Below are positions 23,920 through 34,200 of a stretch of 64,000 nucleotides of DNA, in pieces. Origin of the DNA: Trebouxia sp. TZW2008 (taxonomy: Eukaryota > Chlorophyta > Trebouxiophyceae > Trebouxiales > Trebouxiaceae). The stretch is taken from positions 56,293 through 120,292 of the forward strand of contig BDIU01000317.1 in the NCBI GenBank assembly GCA_002118135.1, read 5' to 3'. Made by a program: the position numbers and the translations under genes. The notes beneath the pieces are model-generated. The model saw only the letters and a program-made list of their open reading frames with translations. It was not told the DNA's origin and searched no databases. Positions within the stretch are counted from its first letter, which is position 1. The number at the start of each line of letters is the position of its first letter.

Positions 23920-25123
23920 ATTGCATTTGCCTGTTGCAGATACAACTCCATGTCCACCCTTGCCTTTTGCTGCGGCTGCTGCATCTGCCTGTAGCAGATA
24001 CGAGTCCATGTCCGTCCCACATTGCTTTCTGCTGCTGCGGCTGCTGCATCTGCCTGTTTCAGATACAACTGCATGTCTGTCCCACATTGTCTTCTGTCGC
24101 TATCGCATCTGCCTGTTATGAATGCATGGGCGACAGACGGCATCTCAGAGTGATTGTTTGCACGCTGTCACATGCTGCATTTAAGCAAAACTTCGCTTGA
24201 TCAGCGTTATGTTCTTGACACGGTGGGCGCTCAGACGTCAGAAAGGTCTTTCTTGCTTAATTGTCATGAGATCATGACGCCGCTCAGTTCAAAGCCATCG
24301 TGAACCTTGTACTGCCTGACATGTGCATCATGTGTCATCATGGATGCTAAATTTGCTGAAGTTATTCGAAGATGCAAAGTTGTTCTTGCAAACGCCTCGC
24401 GGCAACTGCTGCGCATCTCTTGAAATGCAGATTGCATATTGTGGTACGTCTTGATGTGAGTCGCAAGCTGCAGCATCATTGCCTTGTGCTGCTGCAGGTG
24501 TTATGTCTGAGAAGTCTGTCACAGAACTTGTTGGCAACCTGCGGCGGCCATTTGAAGATGGTCATGTCTGGCTGGCAACTCGTGGTCCTGGAGAGTTTGT
24601 AGGTGAAGCCTCAGCTGTGAACATGCCTTCCTCAAAATCAACGCCTCCCTGTTGGCAGCCTTATTGTGCAGCTCATTGACAACATCTCGAAATGCATAAA
24701 GGGCTGCCCACAATTTGCTTGAGTTTGCAGAAGCCTGCTGTAAGCCTGCCCTGCTGCAAGCCCATTAACAGGCCCAACGGCTCTTAATCTCTGCAGGGGC
24801 TGTTGATTACTGTATGTTCAGATTGTCTGATCCCAATTCCTTGATGCATTGCAGGGTTGCATAGCTTGGCACCAAAGAGAAGGTCTAGTCGGCAGACCTC
24901 TGAGAGCGAACATTCAGACTCATCTAGTGCACCAACTATTATCAGGGCTAGGACAAATGTGGTTGCTTTTGAAGCAGCCAAGGAGGCAGTCTCTGCTGCC
25001 ATGGCGCAACACCCAGAGCTGGCTGATGCTCTGCAGTCCAAAGTCATTCAGCACATCAATGATCAGACAGTAGCAGAAGCAATAGGTGCCCTTCAGGTGG
25101 GCAAGATGACTACAGCCCAGTAG
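17101..25123 (+). CDS. CaMKK/GRIK-like protein kinase with a C-terminal degenerate cyclic-nucleotide-binding domain
   Basis: Exons 17101-17351, 17437-17520, 17654-17720, 18063-18154, 18583-19524, 19915-20119, 20581-20730, 21320-21532, 21828-21992, 22310-22423, 23029-23115, 23696-23870, 24498-24602 and 24855-25123 join in phase to 972 residues. Kinase motifs: glycine loop GSGQYGKV (near residue 172), YAIK lysine, alpha-C VQEIAVMKKLNHPNIV, catalytic HGDLKPANLL (HGD instead of HRD), IADFGSA, PPE and DVWAAGVCLY. HGD and the sequence style match plant GRIK/SnAK and CaMKK kinases, which activate SnRK1/AMPK by phosphorylating its activation loop. About 320 Ser/Pro-rich residues are inserted between beta-3 and alpha-C, where CaMKKs carry a short Arg-Pro insert. 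Residues from about 790 fit a cyclic-nucleotide-binding fold (FSAGDIL, FIYLIAQGQVDVL, GPGEFVG, VVAFEAAKEAV), but on my splicing the phosphate-cassette Glu and Arg are missing. Cytosolic by default. Confidence 0.85.
19420..20525 (+). repeat. Duplicated kinase-insert and alpha-C modules, partly decayed
   Basis: A block ending LADS or LADR occurs three times: 19420-19524 (diverged: RPSMERIAQLRG), about 19777-19870 (GRPSLEHIAHLRGFAR, donor lost, followed by a stop) and 19915-20010 (same block, functional). The alpha-C end of the 19915 exon is copied at about 20161-20222 (MRKLNHPNIVCLYE), and the start of the 20581 exon is copied at about 20478-20525 (DPGTDSLLLV, followed by a stop). The middle insert copy and the last two lack usable splice-site pairs, so they are ghost exons. 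Confidence 0.8.
22040..22620 (+). repeat. Ghost copies of kinase exon 3' ends
   Basis: About 22045-22103 repeats the end of the 21828-21992 exon (cctg, ctcaag-like, ctcatca), with the donor replaced by gcaggc. About 22488-22525 and 22587-22620 repeat the end of the 22310-22423 exon and its donor (ttgcagcctctgg, ctgcaggta). These copies keep donor-like gtatg and gtata sequences, so short alternative 3' exon ends are conceivable. Confidence 0.75.
23577..24115 (+). repeat. Ghost copy of the nucleotide-binding exon and tandem echoes of its 3' end
   Basis: About 23577-23666 is a decayed copy of the 5' part of the 23696 exon: it keeps gagaccaactttagtg and agcgcaaggtcaagtgg but has stops and small changes. 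Downstream, the exon's 3' end plus donor (gcagatacaactccatgtc, exon end 23870) is echoed three more times, at about 23938, 23996 and 24058, separated by ctg-rich repeats of roughly 60 bases. The intron is therefore largely built from its own upstream exon. Confidence 0.8.
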
Positions 25124-25926
25124 CAGCAGAGTAACATGAGTCAGCTTAGCTGTCAGTAAGCAGATGATGAGAGATGGGTTGGAAAGGGAGTAGGGGTTGT
25201 CATGAAGGTGTTGTGCTTTGCAGCGTGGCTGATCAGCATCTTGTGTCGAGATCAGATTGGCAGCATGCTGTATTTGGTTGATGCTAACAATGTGTGGTAG
25301 AGTGTGTGGTGATATAACAATTCGCTTTCGCTGCCTGGTGACTTGCATAACCATATGTATAAGCAGGTGTTGTGCAGCTGTTTGCATAGACGTTCAGCAG
25401 ACAAATCTTTTCATTACATTGGAAAAGCTTTGCAGACGCAAAATGCAGACATTGTCGTTCATTAGATCATTGGGTCGCAGCATTGTGAGTGAATAGCTGA
25501 GGACCCATTTGGCAGAGACAAGTCGCAACTTTGTAAGACAGTCATGCAGCGCTACCAAGGGTCATCCCGCATCATTACACAATTGAAGGTAGTCAGTCAA
25601 GACTCAGCATGAAAGCAGACCATTGCAGTGACAAAGTGTCGACTGTGATGTATGCTTTGACGTAGCTTGAGACCCACAAAACACAAGAATCAGTCCCACA
25701 GTTGCAAAAGCGCCGTCAAGGAGGCCAAAATCAATAGCACAACTGCTGAGAATTACAGATGCCTCAATTGGCATGAGCCAAACATCAGCGGAAAATGCGT
25801 GTACCGTTCCATCAGGTTGTGGTGTGAAAAATTAGTACCAGTGTCAGTAAGTTGCTAATTGGGCTGAAAATGCCAACATGATGAGATCCTCTCAAATGCA
25901 AGCAGCTGTCAGTCCCTGTGCTTGCA
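25124..25926. other. Convergent 3' flanks, no gene seen
   Basis: This region lies between the stop of the kinase gene and the stop of the convergent pterin dehydratase gene. I looked on both strands for exons and found only short ORFs without homology or splice context. It is low in CpG, like other 3' flanks here. Confidence 0.5.
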
Positions 25927-26730
25927 TCACATAAAGTATGTACGGGCTTTCCTTTTTTGCTGAAGATCGCTGAAATCCAACAAGTTTATCTTTGATGCCA
26001 TGATGAAGTCATTCTCTGTCAAACCCCCTGCAGGACAAATGTAAAACTCAGCAAGTCAAGCATATATCAACCCAAAGTGATGCAACATTTGTGTACACAT
26101 CCACTGTTGGCGTACATACTGTGCAACAACAGCAAAGCAAGTAAGGGGAGATGTGAAATAAATGGCCTACCAACAGAGTGTGTGGATAGGTCAGCTGCGA
26201 CAGTGTTATAGCCCTCCAGATGCAAATCTGGATGGTGACCCTCAGCTTCAGCTACTTGTCCTATTCTATCAAAGACTTGCAGGCCGGATGTAAAGTTTTT
26301 GACCTTCCACTGTTGCCGCAAACACTGATGGCCCTGTGCGTTCTTGATTATTTGCCAACCTGGGACCTGGTTCCGATAAGAATTGACCTCTGAGTCAGAC
26401 AGTGCCTTTGTAGTGCCAGCTTCGCAAGGTACACACTTTTTGCTGGCAATGCCAAGGTGCTTTCGCATTCCTTCAGGAGGCCTGCAGTGAAAAAGCTGTA
26501 CTTGATGCAAGGTTGTTGTAACTGCAAAGTTGCTATAATTGCAAGGTTGCATTCACAAAATATGACATGATGTCATGAAATGGATCTGACAAGCAGACTG
26601 CATGATTGCTCTAAAAACAGACAACAAACCTGATGACATGAGCGGTGTCCCAGTTCCCAAGACTTTTGCTGCCAAAGCCTGAGCCAACTTCTCCAGCTGT
26701 GGGATCCCTAGCTCCAAAGTCCTGCGGCAT
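25927..26730 (-). CDS. Pterin-4a-carbinolamine dehydratase (plant type)
   Basis: The enzyme dehydrates 4a-hydroxytetrahydropterin, recycling the pterin cofactor; plant-type members are often organellar. Minus-strand exons 26630-26730, 26171-26481 and 25927-26027 join in phase to 170 residues. Exon 1 reads DFGARDPTAGEVGSGFGSK and LGNWDTAHVI, the N-terminal extension seen in plant homologues. Exon 2 carries the dehydratase core, ending in EAEGHHPDLHLEGYN and STHSVG. Exon 3 gives GLTENDFIMASKI. The active-site histidine pair HHP, the Thr-His of STHS and the late Asp are all present. The ATG at 26730 is in frame, but open, transit-peptide-like sequence above it and an acceptor near 26790 suggest an upstream targeting exon (possibly from an ATG near 27096). 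The gene is divergent from plastid bL34 across a CpG-rich promoter. Confidence 0.9.
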
Positions 26731-27221
26731 ATGATGCGCATGTTCAGCACTGGACCTTGCCGCTGTGTGCAAGAGCTATTGCCACTATTGCCTCAGCGCA
26801 CGTTATCGCCTTCAATGTCTAAACCAGCTCGAACAGCCATCTGGCGCCTGCCTCGCGCACAGCCACACGGTCTTTGTATCGCGCTTTGCTGCAAAACTCT
26901 GCTGTGATGCCATGCTCGCAAATCTGGCAGAGATCTGGCAGACAGGGAACTGCCCAACGCGACTGGCATCTGTGATCAGCCAAGATCGCGCAGTCACCGT
27001 CGGGACCGGCGCAAAGCCAGCAGCTGAGTCAGTAGATGTGCCCGCGAGGCTGCAGCGACTCTGTGACTGCTGATCGAATGCAGAGCGACGTTGCACTCAA
27101 GCGCGCTGTAAGCAAAGCAGCGAGAGCGCATTCTAGTAGGGTTAGCAGTCACAGATAACCCTAAACGCAAAGCATAGCAAAGCAGAGCACAGTGCGTGGA
27201 GAGCCTGGCTCTGCGGCAGCA
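26731..27221. promoter_or_regulatory. CpG-rich bidirectional promoter, pterin dehydratase / plastid bL34
   Basis: Dense CpG from about 26755 to 27240, bounded by two divergent genes. It contains an inverted pair of telobox-like words (see the separate entry) close to the bL34 start. Part of it, about 26790-27096, may be the transit-peptide exon of the dehydratase on the minus strand. Confidence 0.55.
27138..27162. promoter_or_regulatory. Palindromic telobox pair
   Basis: AGGGTTA (27138-27144) and TAACCCT (27156-27162) form a perfect 7-base inverted repeat with an 11-base spacer, 60 bases before the bL34 ATG. AACCCTAA-type teloboxes are known elements of plant ribosomal-protein and other growth-gene promoters. 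Placement before a ribosomal protein gene fits, but a single instance is not proof. Confidence 0.5.
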
Positions 27222-27938
27222 ATGTCGTCGACAATGATGCTGCGCGGCTTTGGAGCGCGGCCTTGTGTAGCAGCCCGTGTCAGGCCCGGTACAAGCATCC
27301 GTCCAGTAGCACGACCTTCGTCACGGCCTCTTCAGTTCACATCCGCCTGCAACAAGTTGTCCAGCCTGACGTCTAGCTTTGCTGGTAAGCCAATACATAC
27401 ATAGTCTTGTGACGCCAGCTGGCCAGTACAAACGTGGCAGAATGACAAAGAGGCTATGCGTGCAGGTTGCAGCCTTAGCTCACCACAAAGACTTCCTGTT
27501 CGCAGCAGGCATACACTCCTGATTCAGGCGAAAAATCACGGATCTCAGGCTTGCACACTGCAGGGCAGCAGGAAGTGAGTTTTGCACTCACCCATGAATC
27601 TTGCTTTAATTTGTTCCTATGCGATTATCAATACAGGATGGTGTATGACACTCAAAGGTCACTTGCGCATGAGAGTATCTGCCACACCATTCACACCTAA
27701 GCTGAATCATATGCTGCACAATTCTGCATAGAGTAAAGTCATTGACGCTGTTGCTGTTGAGGCTGCTGCATCTGTACCAAGCTGAGTGGTGGTGTACAAC
27801 AGGCGGAGAACACGCACATCTGGTTTCAGAGCAAGGCGCCTAACAGTAGGCGGCAGGCGAGTGATCAAGAACAGGCGCAAGAAGGGCAGACATGTACTGT
27901 GCCCAGCAAACAATGCAAACAGAAAGGCGCGAACGTGA
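27222..27938 (+). CDS. PRPL34: Plastid 50S ribosomal protein bL34, nuclear encoded, with transit peptide
   Basis: Small protein of the plastid large ribosomal subunit. Exons 27222-27384, 27466-27574 and 27803-27938 join in phase to 135 residues. Exon 1 is a chloroplast transit peptide ([20 protein letters not shown], then Arg/Ser/Pro-rich without acidic residues). Exon 2 ends the targeting region and starts the mature protein with CTLQGSRK, matching the bacterial bL34 start (RTLHGTxRK). Exon 3 gives [18 protein letters not shown] and then [13 protein letters not shown], the highly conserved bL34 body. A short tail after HVL is longer than in bacteria. No single exon is long enough to reveal the gene, so ORF-length methods would miss it. 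The stop lies 335 bases from the LON2 stop on the opposite strand. Confidence 0.9.
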
Positions 27939-28272
27939 GGCGAATGAGCTATCACCTCACAGCATTTCTGCAGAACCTGGCACAACGCTGTTGCTTATTG
28001 ACTTCCAGCAGCCCCATTGGCTGTCATGGTCATGGTTGGATTCTGTTTGATGCAGCACGACACTTTTGCCTCCTGTTGTGTCATCAATTGATTGCTGATG
28101 CAGATGAACCCAGCAACATGCTTTACATAGGAACCTAGGGGGCTTGATGCAAATAATTGAGGGTTTTCAGTTGGTTTGAACGTCTGAAATATCACAAGCA
28201 TTCATGGCAGAAGCTCAGGGTTCATTCGCTCTCGTTGCGTGATACAATGTATCACGTGGATTGCTTGGTGTC

Positions 28273-31200
28273 TCAAAGTTTTGCCACACTGGTGAGCAAG
28301 AGTGGCGGGTCAAAGGCATGCTGCAACACATCTTCAAGGACGTGTACTGGAATTATTTCTATGCTGCTTTTAATGTTGCTTGGCACATCCGCTTGGACGT
28401 CCCTCCAATTTCGCTTGGGGACCAAAACCCGCTGGATCCCTGCACGTGCATGCCGGATTGAGGATCTTGTAACAGGTTCTTCACAATGACACCCTGCACT
28501 TGCGAGCTCTGCAAATGATAGTGCGTATAGAAACTCTACCGCAGCATGTTGACATGCTGTTAGCAGCTCAGGCAATTGACAAGTACACCAGGAACATGGA
28601 TCTGACGTATGTACAGTCAGGCAGACCATACATTTCAACTTGCCTGCATGGTGGGCAGCCAGCAGCTTTTCCTTGAGGCCACCAATGGGTAGCACAAGCC
28701 CACGCAATGTTAGCTCACCAGTCATGGCTGTGTCAGCACGTGCACACCTGCAGCGACACCATTGCTGAGAATAGCTCAAAGAGAGTCCTGCAGGAAGCGC
28801 ATTGGTACAGCTCCTGCAGTTCTATATCACGACATATACACACATGCTGTCATCCTTGGTGAATAATGTCTGCAGTATGCGTATGTTCTTCCAGATTGTC
28901 TACAGCCAATCTCACCTGCCCAAGAAGAGAGACACCATGGCAATTGCAAGGGTGATGCCGGCTGAGGGGCCATCCTTTGAGACTGCTCCTGCTGGAAGAT
29001 GAACATGCAAATCCCATTGCGCAGCAGCTGTGGTCACATCTCTTTGTCTCACAGAATTGTGAGCTGCACTTTGCGAGGTTGCTGCCTCGTCATGCATGTT
29101 CCTGGCAGCAGCAGGTACTGACAGTGCCGAGCTTGGCTGGACACTGTCCATGGACCGGGCACTACAACGACGATGCTGGTCATGCTGTTCCAATACACCT
29201 GCTGAGCAGCAAACACTTCCACTATCTGAGACTGATTGCTGAGCCGCCTGATGAGCTCTGCAGGCTTGTGACTGCTCATCTGGGGACTGCTGTGATATAC
29301 AGCAGACTTGGCAGGCATTGCCTGAGGCACAAGAAGCATGAGTATCATCCTTCTGATCTGAACCGTTGCTGTCTGACTGTCTCAAGCTAGAGCAGTAAGC
29401 TTCATCATGACTTGCTGATCCTGCTGTTGCCCTTCTTGCTGCTGGAGCTGTTGCTGCTTGACCTGTTGCTGCTGGAGCTGTTGCTGCTGATGATGGTGAT
29501 GATGATGCTGGTACTGCTGCCGCTGCTGCTGCTGCTAGCTGATGGGTGTGGGAGCGGATCCATGACAAGGCCAGGTGTGCTGATTCCTGCAGGACCTCGC
29601 CTGCTTGCCCTGTCAGCACCAGTTTGCCTGGCCTCTGTGACTGACCAGGGCTGGTGCAGCAGCACTCCACATACTGCACTTGGCCCCCAACAGCAGTCCA
29701 CACCAGCCCAGCAGCACTACCTGAATGCATGCCAAGCGCAGTCAATGCATGATTACACTGTCAAACCAGGATCTCTCGTTCAAAGCACATAATTTGGAAC
29801 AGATCTTGGGTAAGCCATGTGTGCTTTCAAACAGTACAGCACAGGTTGAACAGTTGCCGTCACTGTCATGATGCATCCTGCTACATGTGATGGCATGCAT
29901 ACTAGCTTAGCTACATGCCAAAGCCAAATGTACACAAGGGCCACAAAGCTTGAGTCACGCTTCAGCAAGCGGACTTGGCAACCAACAATCTTTGACAGTT
30001 TTCATCCAATGATATTTTGAAAGAGCTGTACAGCACCTGGCGATGTAAGACTGTCTGCGGTGTCTGTCTCATTGTGCCTTCTGGGGCCCAGCACCTCCTC
30101 AATCAGCTTTGCAGTGACTGTCAGGCTGGGCATTTGATGCACTGCCAGGCTGTCCATGTCATCATCATTGGAGCCCTCATAGGGGTTACTCACAGTCCCC
30201 TGAGCTTCAGCAAGCAGTGAAGCTGCACTGTGATGTTTTGGTCCATCAGGCAGGCATTGTGCACTGGTGGGCGCTTGACGGGGAGCCTGATGGCTATTCC
30301 TGAACTGCGTGTATTGGCCATGAGCAACACCCTGATGTAGGCTGTGTTCACTGTCCAAATGAGTGTGAGGACGCCTTCTGCTTGGGTGCTTGTGGGGTTT
30401 CAAAGCCCCCTTGAGCCCATCCCACAACCCCGTCAAGAAGAAGCTGCTAGGGAATACAGCCGCAGGCAATTGCAGCGCCTGCTCAGCAGCATCACTTGGT
30501 GACTCAGCATTGCCACGGGCTGACTCTGCGTTGTCACTGACATGCAGCGAATGCTGAGGATGCTGAGCTTGGACACTGTGACCTATTGACAGTTGTGCAG
30601 CATGCTGCTGGTGAGCAGCAAGTGCTTCTGGCTGACCGTAAGTGGTGCTGTCTGAGGGCTGAAAAGTGCTGGGCTCCTGGCTGTCCTGCTCTGACACAAT
30701 CTGGACAGCCACGTGGCGGCAGATAGCGGCCAGACTGCGGGACAGGCTTCTCACGCCAGCCTACAGGGTACCAGGAACTCTTGCGTGGCATGACACAGCA
30801 CAGCACAGCCTTTGTTGCACTGTACTTCAAGTCAACATTCAAGTCAACATCTGTTGTTGTGGGCCCTATGAAGCATGTGCAGCATATCAGGCAGTTTCGT
30901 GTGATTCAGAACCTTACAAACAAGCAGCATGACTGGAAGGCACCAGCTGTGGGTGACCTGATGGCCAGGTCGAAATTACCTCGCGAGTGTAGCCATCAGC
31001 AATCAAGGTGATGGCTACATCAGGGAAATGCAGCTGCTGGGGGTTGAGTCCATGCTCAGCCAGCAGACCGGGAATGAGGTGCCGCTGCAGTTCACATACA
31101 CAACCCAGCATCAGGTGATTGCACATGTGCGCTACACTAGTCGGCATACACAAAGCGTTGCACACAGATTGCGCATTATCTGTTGCAGTGGCAGACTTGA

Positions 31201-34200
31201 ACAGTGAGCAAATGGACATCAATATAGGAGTAGATCAAGCCTCAGCAGTATGTGTTCAAGTCACAAGTAGAGTAGTGTGAAGATACCACAGCCGCTTGAC
31301 AAACATGCTCTGCGAATGTAACATGTTGGTCATGTTTTGCGCAAGTTTGGCATTGCAGGCAGAGCAGCTGTTGACAGCAACCAAAGTATGGCAAGCACAA
31401 TAATCAAACCGAGCGGCCACAATGCGTGATGCAAATTCAAGATACCTGGGCTATGTGGCGCTTTTCTTCTAGAGTGTAGCCTGATAGCTGAATGATTTCC
31501 AGCCTGTCCAGCAATGGTCCTGACATGTTCTGCAACTGATTGGCAGTCGCCACAAACACGACCTGCATGTTCACCGTAAGAGAAGCAGTGAGGTCATGTT
31601 CAGTCATCTGACTGAGAGTTGCCACACATGCACACCAGTATCTGCCTTTTTTCTGGAAGAGTCAACTGCAACAGAAGTTTAGGTTCATTGCGACGCTCAG
31701 CAGCAAATGCGCCACGAAGCTACCCGTAGTCAACCTGACAGATACAGTGGGAGCCATGCACTTTGCAGTCTTGCACATGCAAGCACAGCTTGCCATGGCC
31801 AATAACAAGCAATGAACAGGCATCGTTGAGGCACAAAGGGACCCAATGCCACAATCACTTAACAGCAGTGCATCAGGCACCTGGCTCAGGTCAAAAGGAA
31901 CGCTGAGGTAGGTGTCCACAAAGGCTTGGTTCTGGTTGGGGTCCAGCACCTCCAGCAGGGCAGAGGCGGGATCCCCCCTCAGGCTGTCATGACCCATCTT
32001 GTCCACCTCATCCAGCAGCAACACTGGGTCCCTCACCCCACTGCGCCGTAATGCCTGCAACATCACATAAAACTTTGAACCTTGTGCAACAACAGCAGTG
32101 AGGTTGGCATTCTACTATGCCGCAATGCCTGCAACATTGCAGTCTATGTGCAGAAAGGTTTGTCAAACTTCATCCAGCAGCAGCACTTTGACTCCCACCA
32201 CGCTGCGCTGCAATGCCTGCAGCACCAAACTCCATTTGCAACAAGCATGCAGAAAACCATTGATGGAATTCAGCATGGCATCAAGATAGTTATGCCTGTG
32301 GCCCCTGATCTCAGCCTCATATTTCACACCACCAATCTCCACTTCCTGGGAGGGCTGTGGCAGCACTCGAGAGATGGAGTTGGCCAGGCTGAGTCTTGCC
32401 GATGGCCAGAGGCCCAACAAAACACATGATGGAGGGCGTTACAATGATATTTGGACAAGCTCACCTGAATGATCCTGCCTGGCATGGCACCAACATATGT
32501 GCGCCTGTGACCCCTGATCTCAGCCTCATCCCTCACACCGCCAACTGACACTCTCTGAAAGGGGCGCAGCAGCACTTTGGAGATTGAGCTGGCCAGACTG
32601 GTCTTGCCAGTGCCTGGAGGGCCCACAAAGCACAAGATGGGAGCCCGAGCGTCAGGGCCCTTCAACCTCCGCACAGCTAGGTACTGTACAATGCGGTCCT
32701 TGACCTGCATGGTACAATGGCAGCACTGTTTGCTTGCGGTAGCATGTCACAGAATAAGGAGGAGGCCTGCTGATGCCAGGGTTGAAGAGTGCCCTGCTCT
32801 GCTTGGTCATTTGCAAGCATGTGCAGCTGCGCTGCATCTGAAACATGCATGCATCTCTTGTGGATGCAGGGACATGGCATTGACGCGAGCCACAGTGTGA
32901 GCCTTGGCTCCATGAGCAATGATGGCTCAACAGGGAGTTGCAGGTGCATATGTATGATTATAAAGGATTAGCTTTTACAGAGCAGGAGTGTGCAGGTTGT
33001 ACCTGCAGGGCCTATTGTCTTCAGCCAAACTACGACAAAATTTGCAGGATTTGAAGCAGCTGACAAGCATTGCCAACCCAGAAATGTACTTCCTACAGCT
33101 ACTCCAAGGACATAAAGATGCTGAGATCAAAGCACACCTTGTCCAGGCCATAGTGGTCCTTGTCAAGAAGCCTGCGAGCCTCTGCCAAGGACATCTGCAC
33201 AGCTTGTGCTGGTACTGCTGGGATCTCTGCAGTGGCCTGTGCTGGTGTAGCGCTAGAAGCTATCTGCTCCTTGCTTGCAGCAGAGTCAGCATCTGAGGCA
33301 GGGTCTGCAGGCAAAACATGCTGTTCAGACATGTTCACAGGCGTTCAAAATAGGTAGCAGCAGCATTGGCTGTGGCCTGAGTTCCATTGCGTTTATAGGA
33401 CCCACAGGCGCGCATGTGACAGACTTCCTGCAAGCAGTGACTTGTCAACCATACCTGAGGAGGCAACTTTGCCTTCTTTGCTTGGATCTGACTTGTCTGA
33501 TGCTGCTTGCCCAGAAAAGGTGTTCCATGGCAAATCTGCCAGAGTCTCAAGATAAGCACGTGACATGGCATAGCCAGGGTGGTGCTCATTGCTCTTCTTC
33601 AGCCTGCGATACTCCCTGTTTGCCACCTGCAAGAAAGTCACACACAGGTCAGCGTGATGCACCTTAAGCAGCACTCGTTCAGCGGCACTGTTTGCGCAGC
33701 ACTGTTCAATGTGCTGATGAACATGCATCACTATATACTAGGGGGGCCAAGATCTTCTTGTTAGAGCAAAGAAGCAAATGACCCTTGGCATATAGCCATA
33801 CCCAGGCTTGCAGCTAGATGCATGACTCAAAAAGCAGCAGGGCCAGAAGCGCACTGTATGCGCAGCGCTATTCAGTGTGCAGATGAAGGCGCATTACTGT
33901 TCACTAGGCAGCCCAAGATCTTCTTCGCCTTGTAACGACGCTTAGTGTAGGGTCATACACAGGCTTGCAGCTGAATGCAGCTGCATGATTCGCAGCAGCG
34001 CCAGAGACTTTGTCTGATCAGGCCACAAGCCCTTTATTCCAGCACAAAAGGTACCCTGACCTTGAGCACCTCTGCAGGTGGCTTGGCTGATCTGAGCCTG
34101 TTCATGAGTACTGACAGCTCCTCCTCGTCTTCTTCTTCAGGATCCTTGACTCCAGCTCTAGCAGCTGCAGCAGTGTAGCTGATCAGAATGATACTGGCAG

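Noticed and set aside
23823..24200. Plus-strand ORF with a cysteine run
   Set aside because: Another frame of the ctg-rich intronic repeat after the nucleotide-binding exon; no real protein features.
26553..26750. Minus-strand frame starting MLNMRIICRRTLEL
   Set aside because: Wrong frame; the adjacent frame gives the plant dehydratase N-terminal sequence and joins the next exon in phase.
27707..27985. Minus-strand ORF of 92 codons
   Set aside because: Antisense of bL34 exon 3, which matches a conserved ribosomal protein on the plus strand.
28157..28489. Plus-strand ORFs of 110 and 66 codons
   Set aside because: They overlap the last LON2 exon in antisense, and the LON2 reading is strongly conserved.
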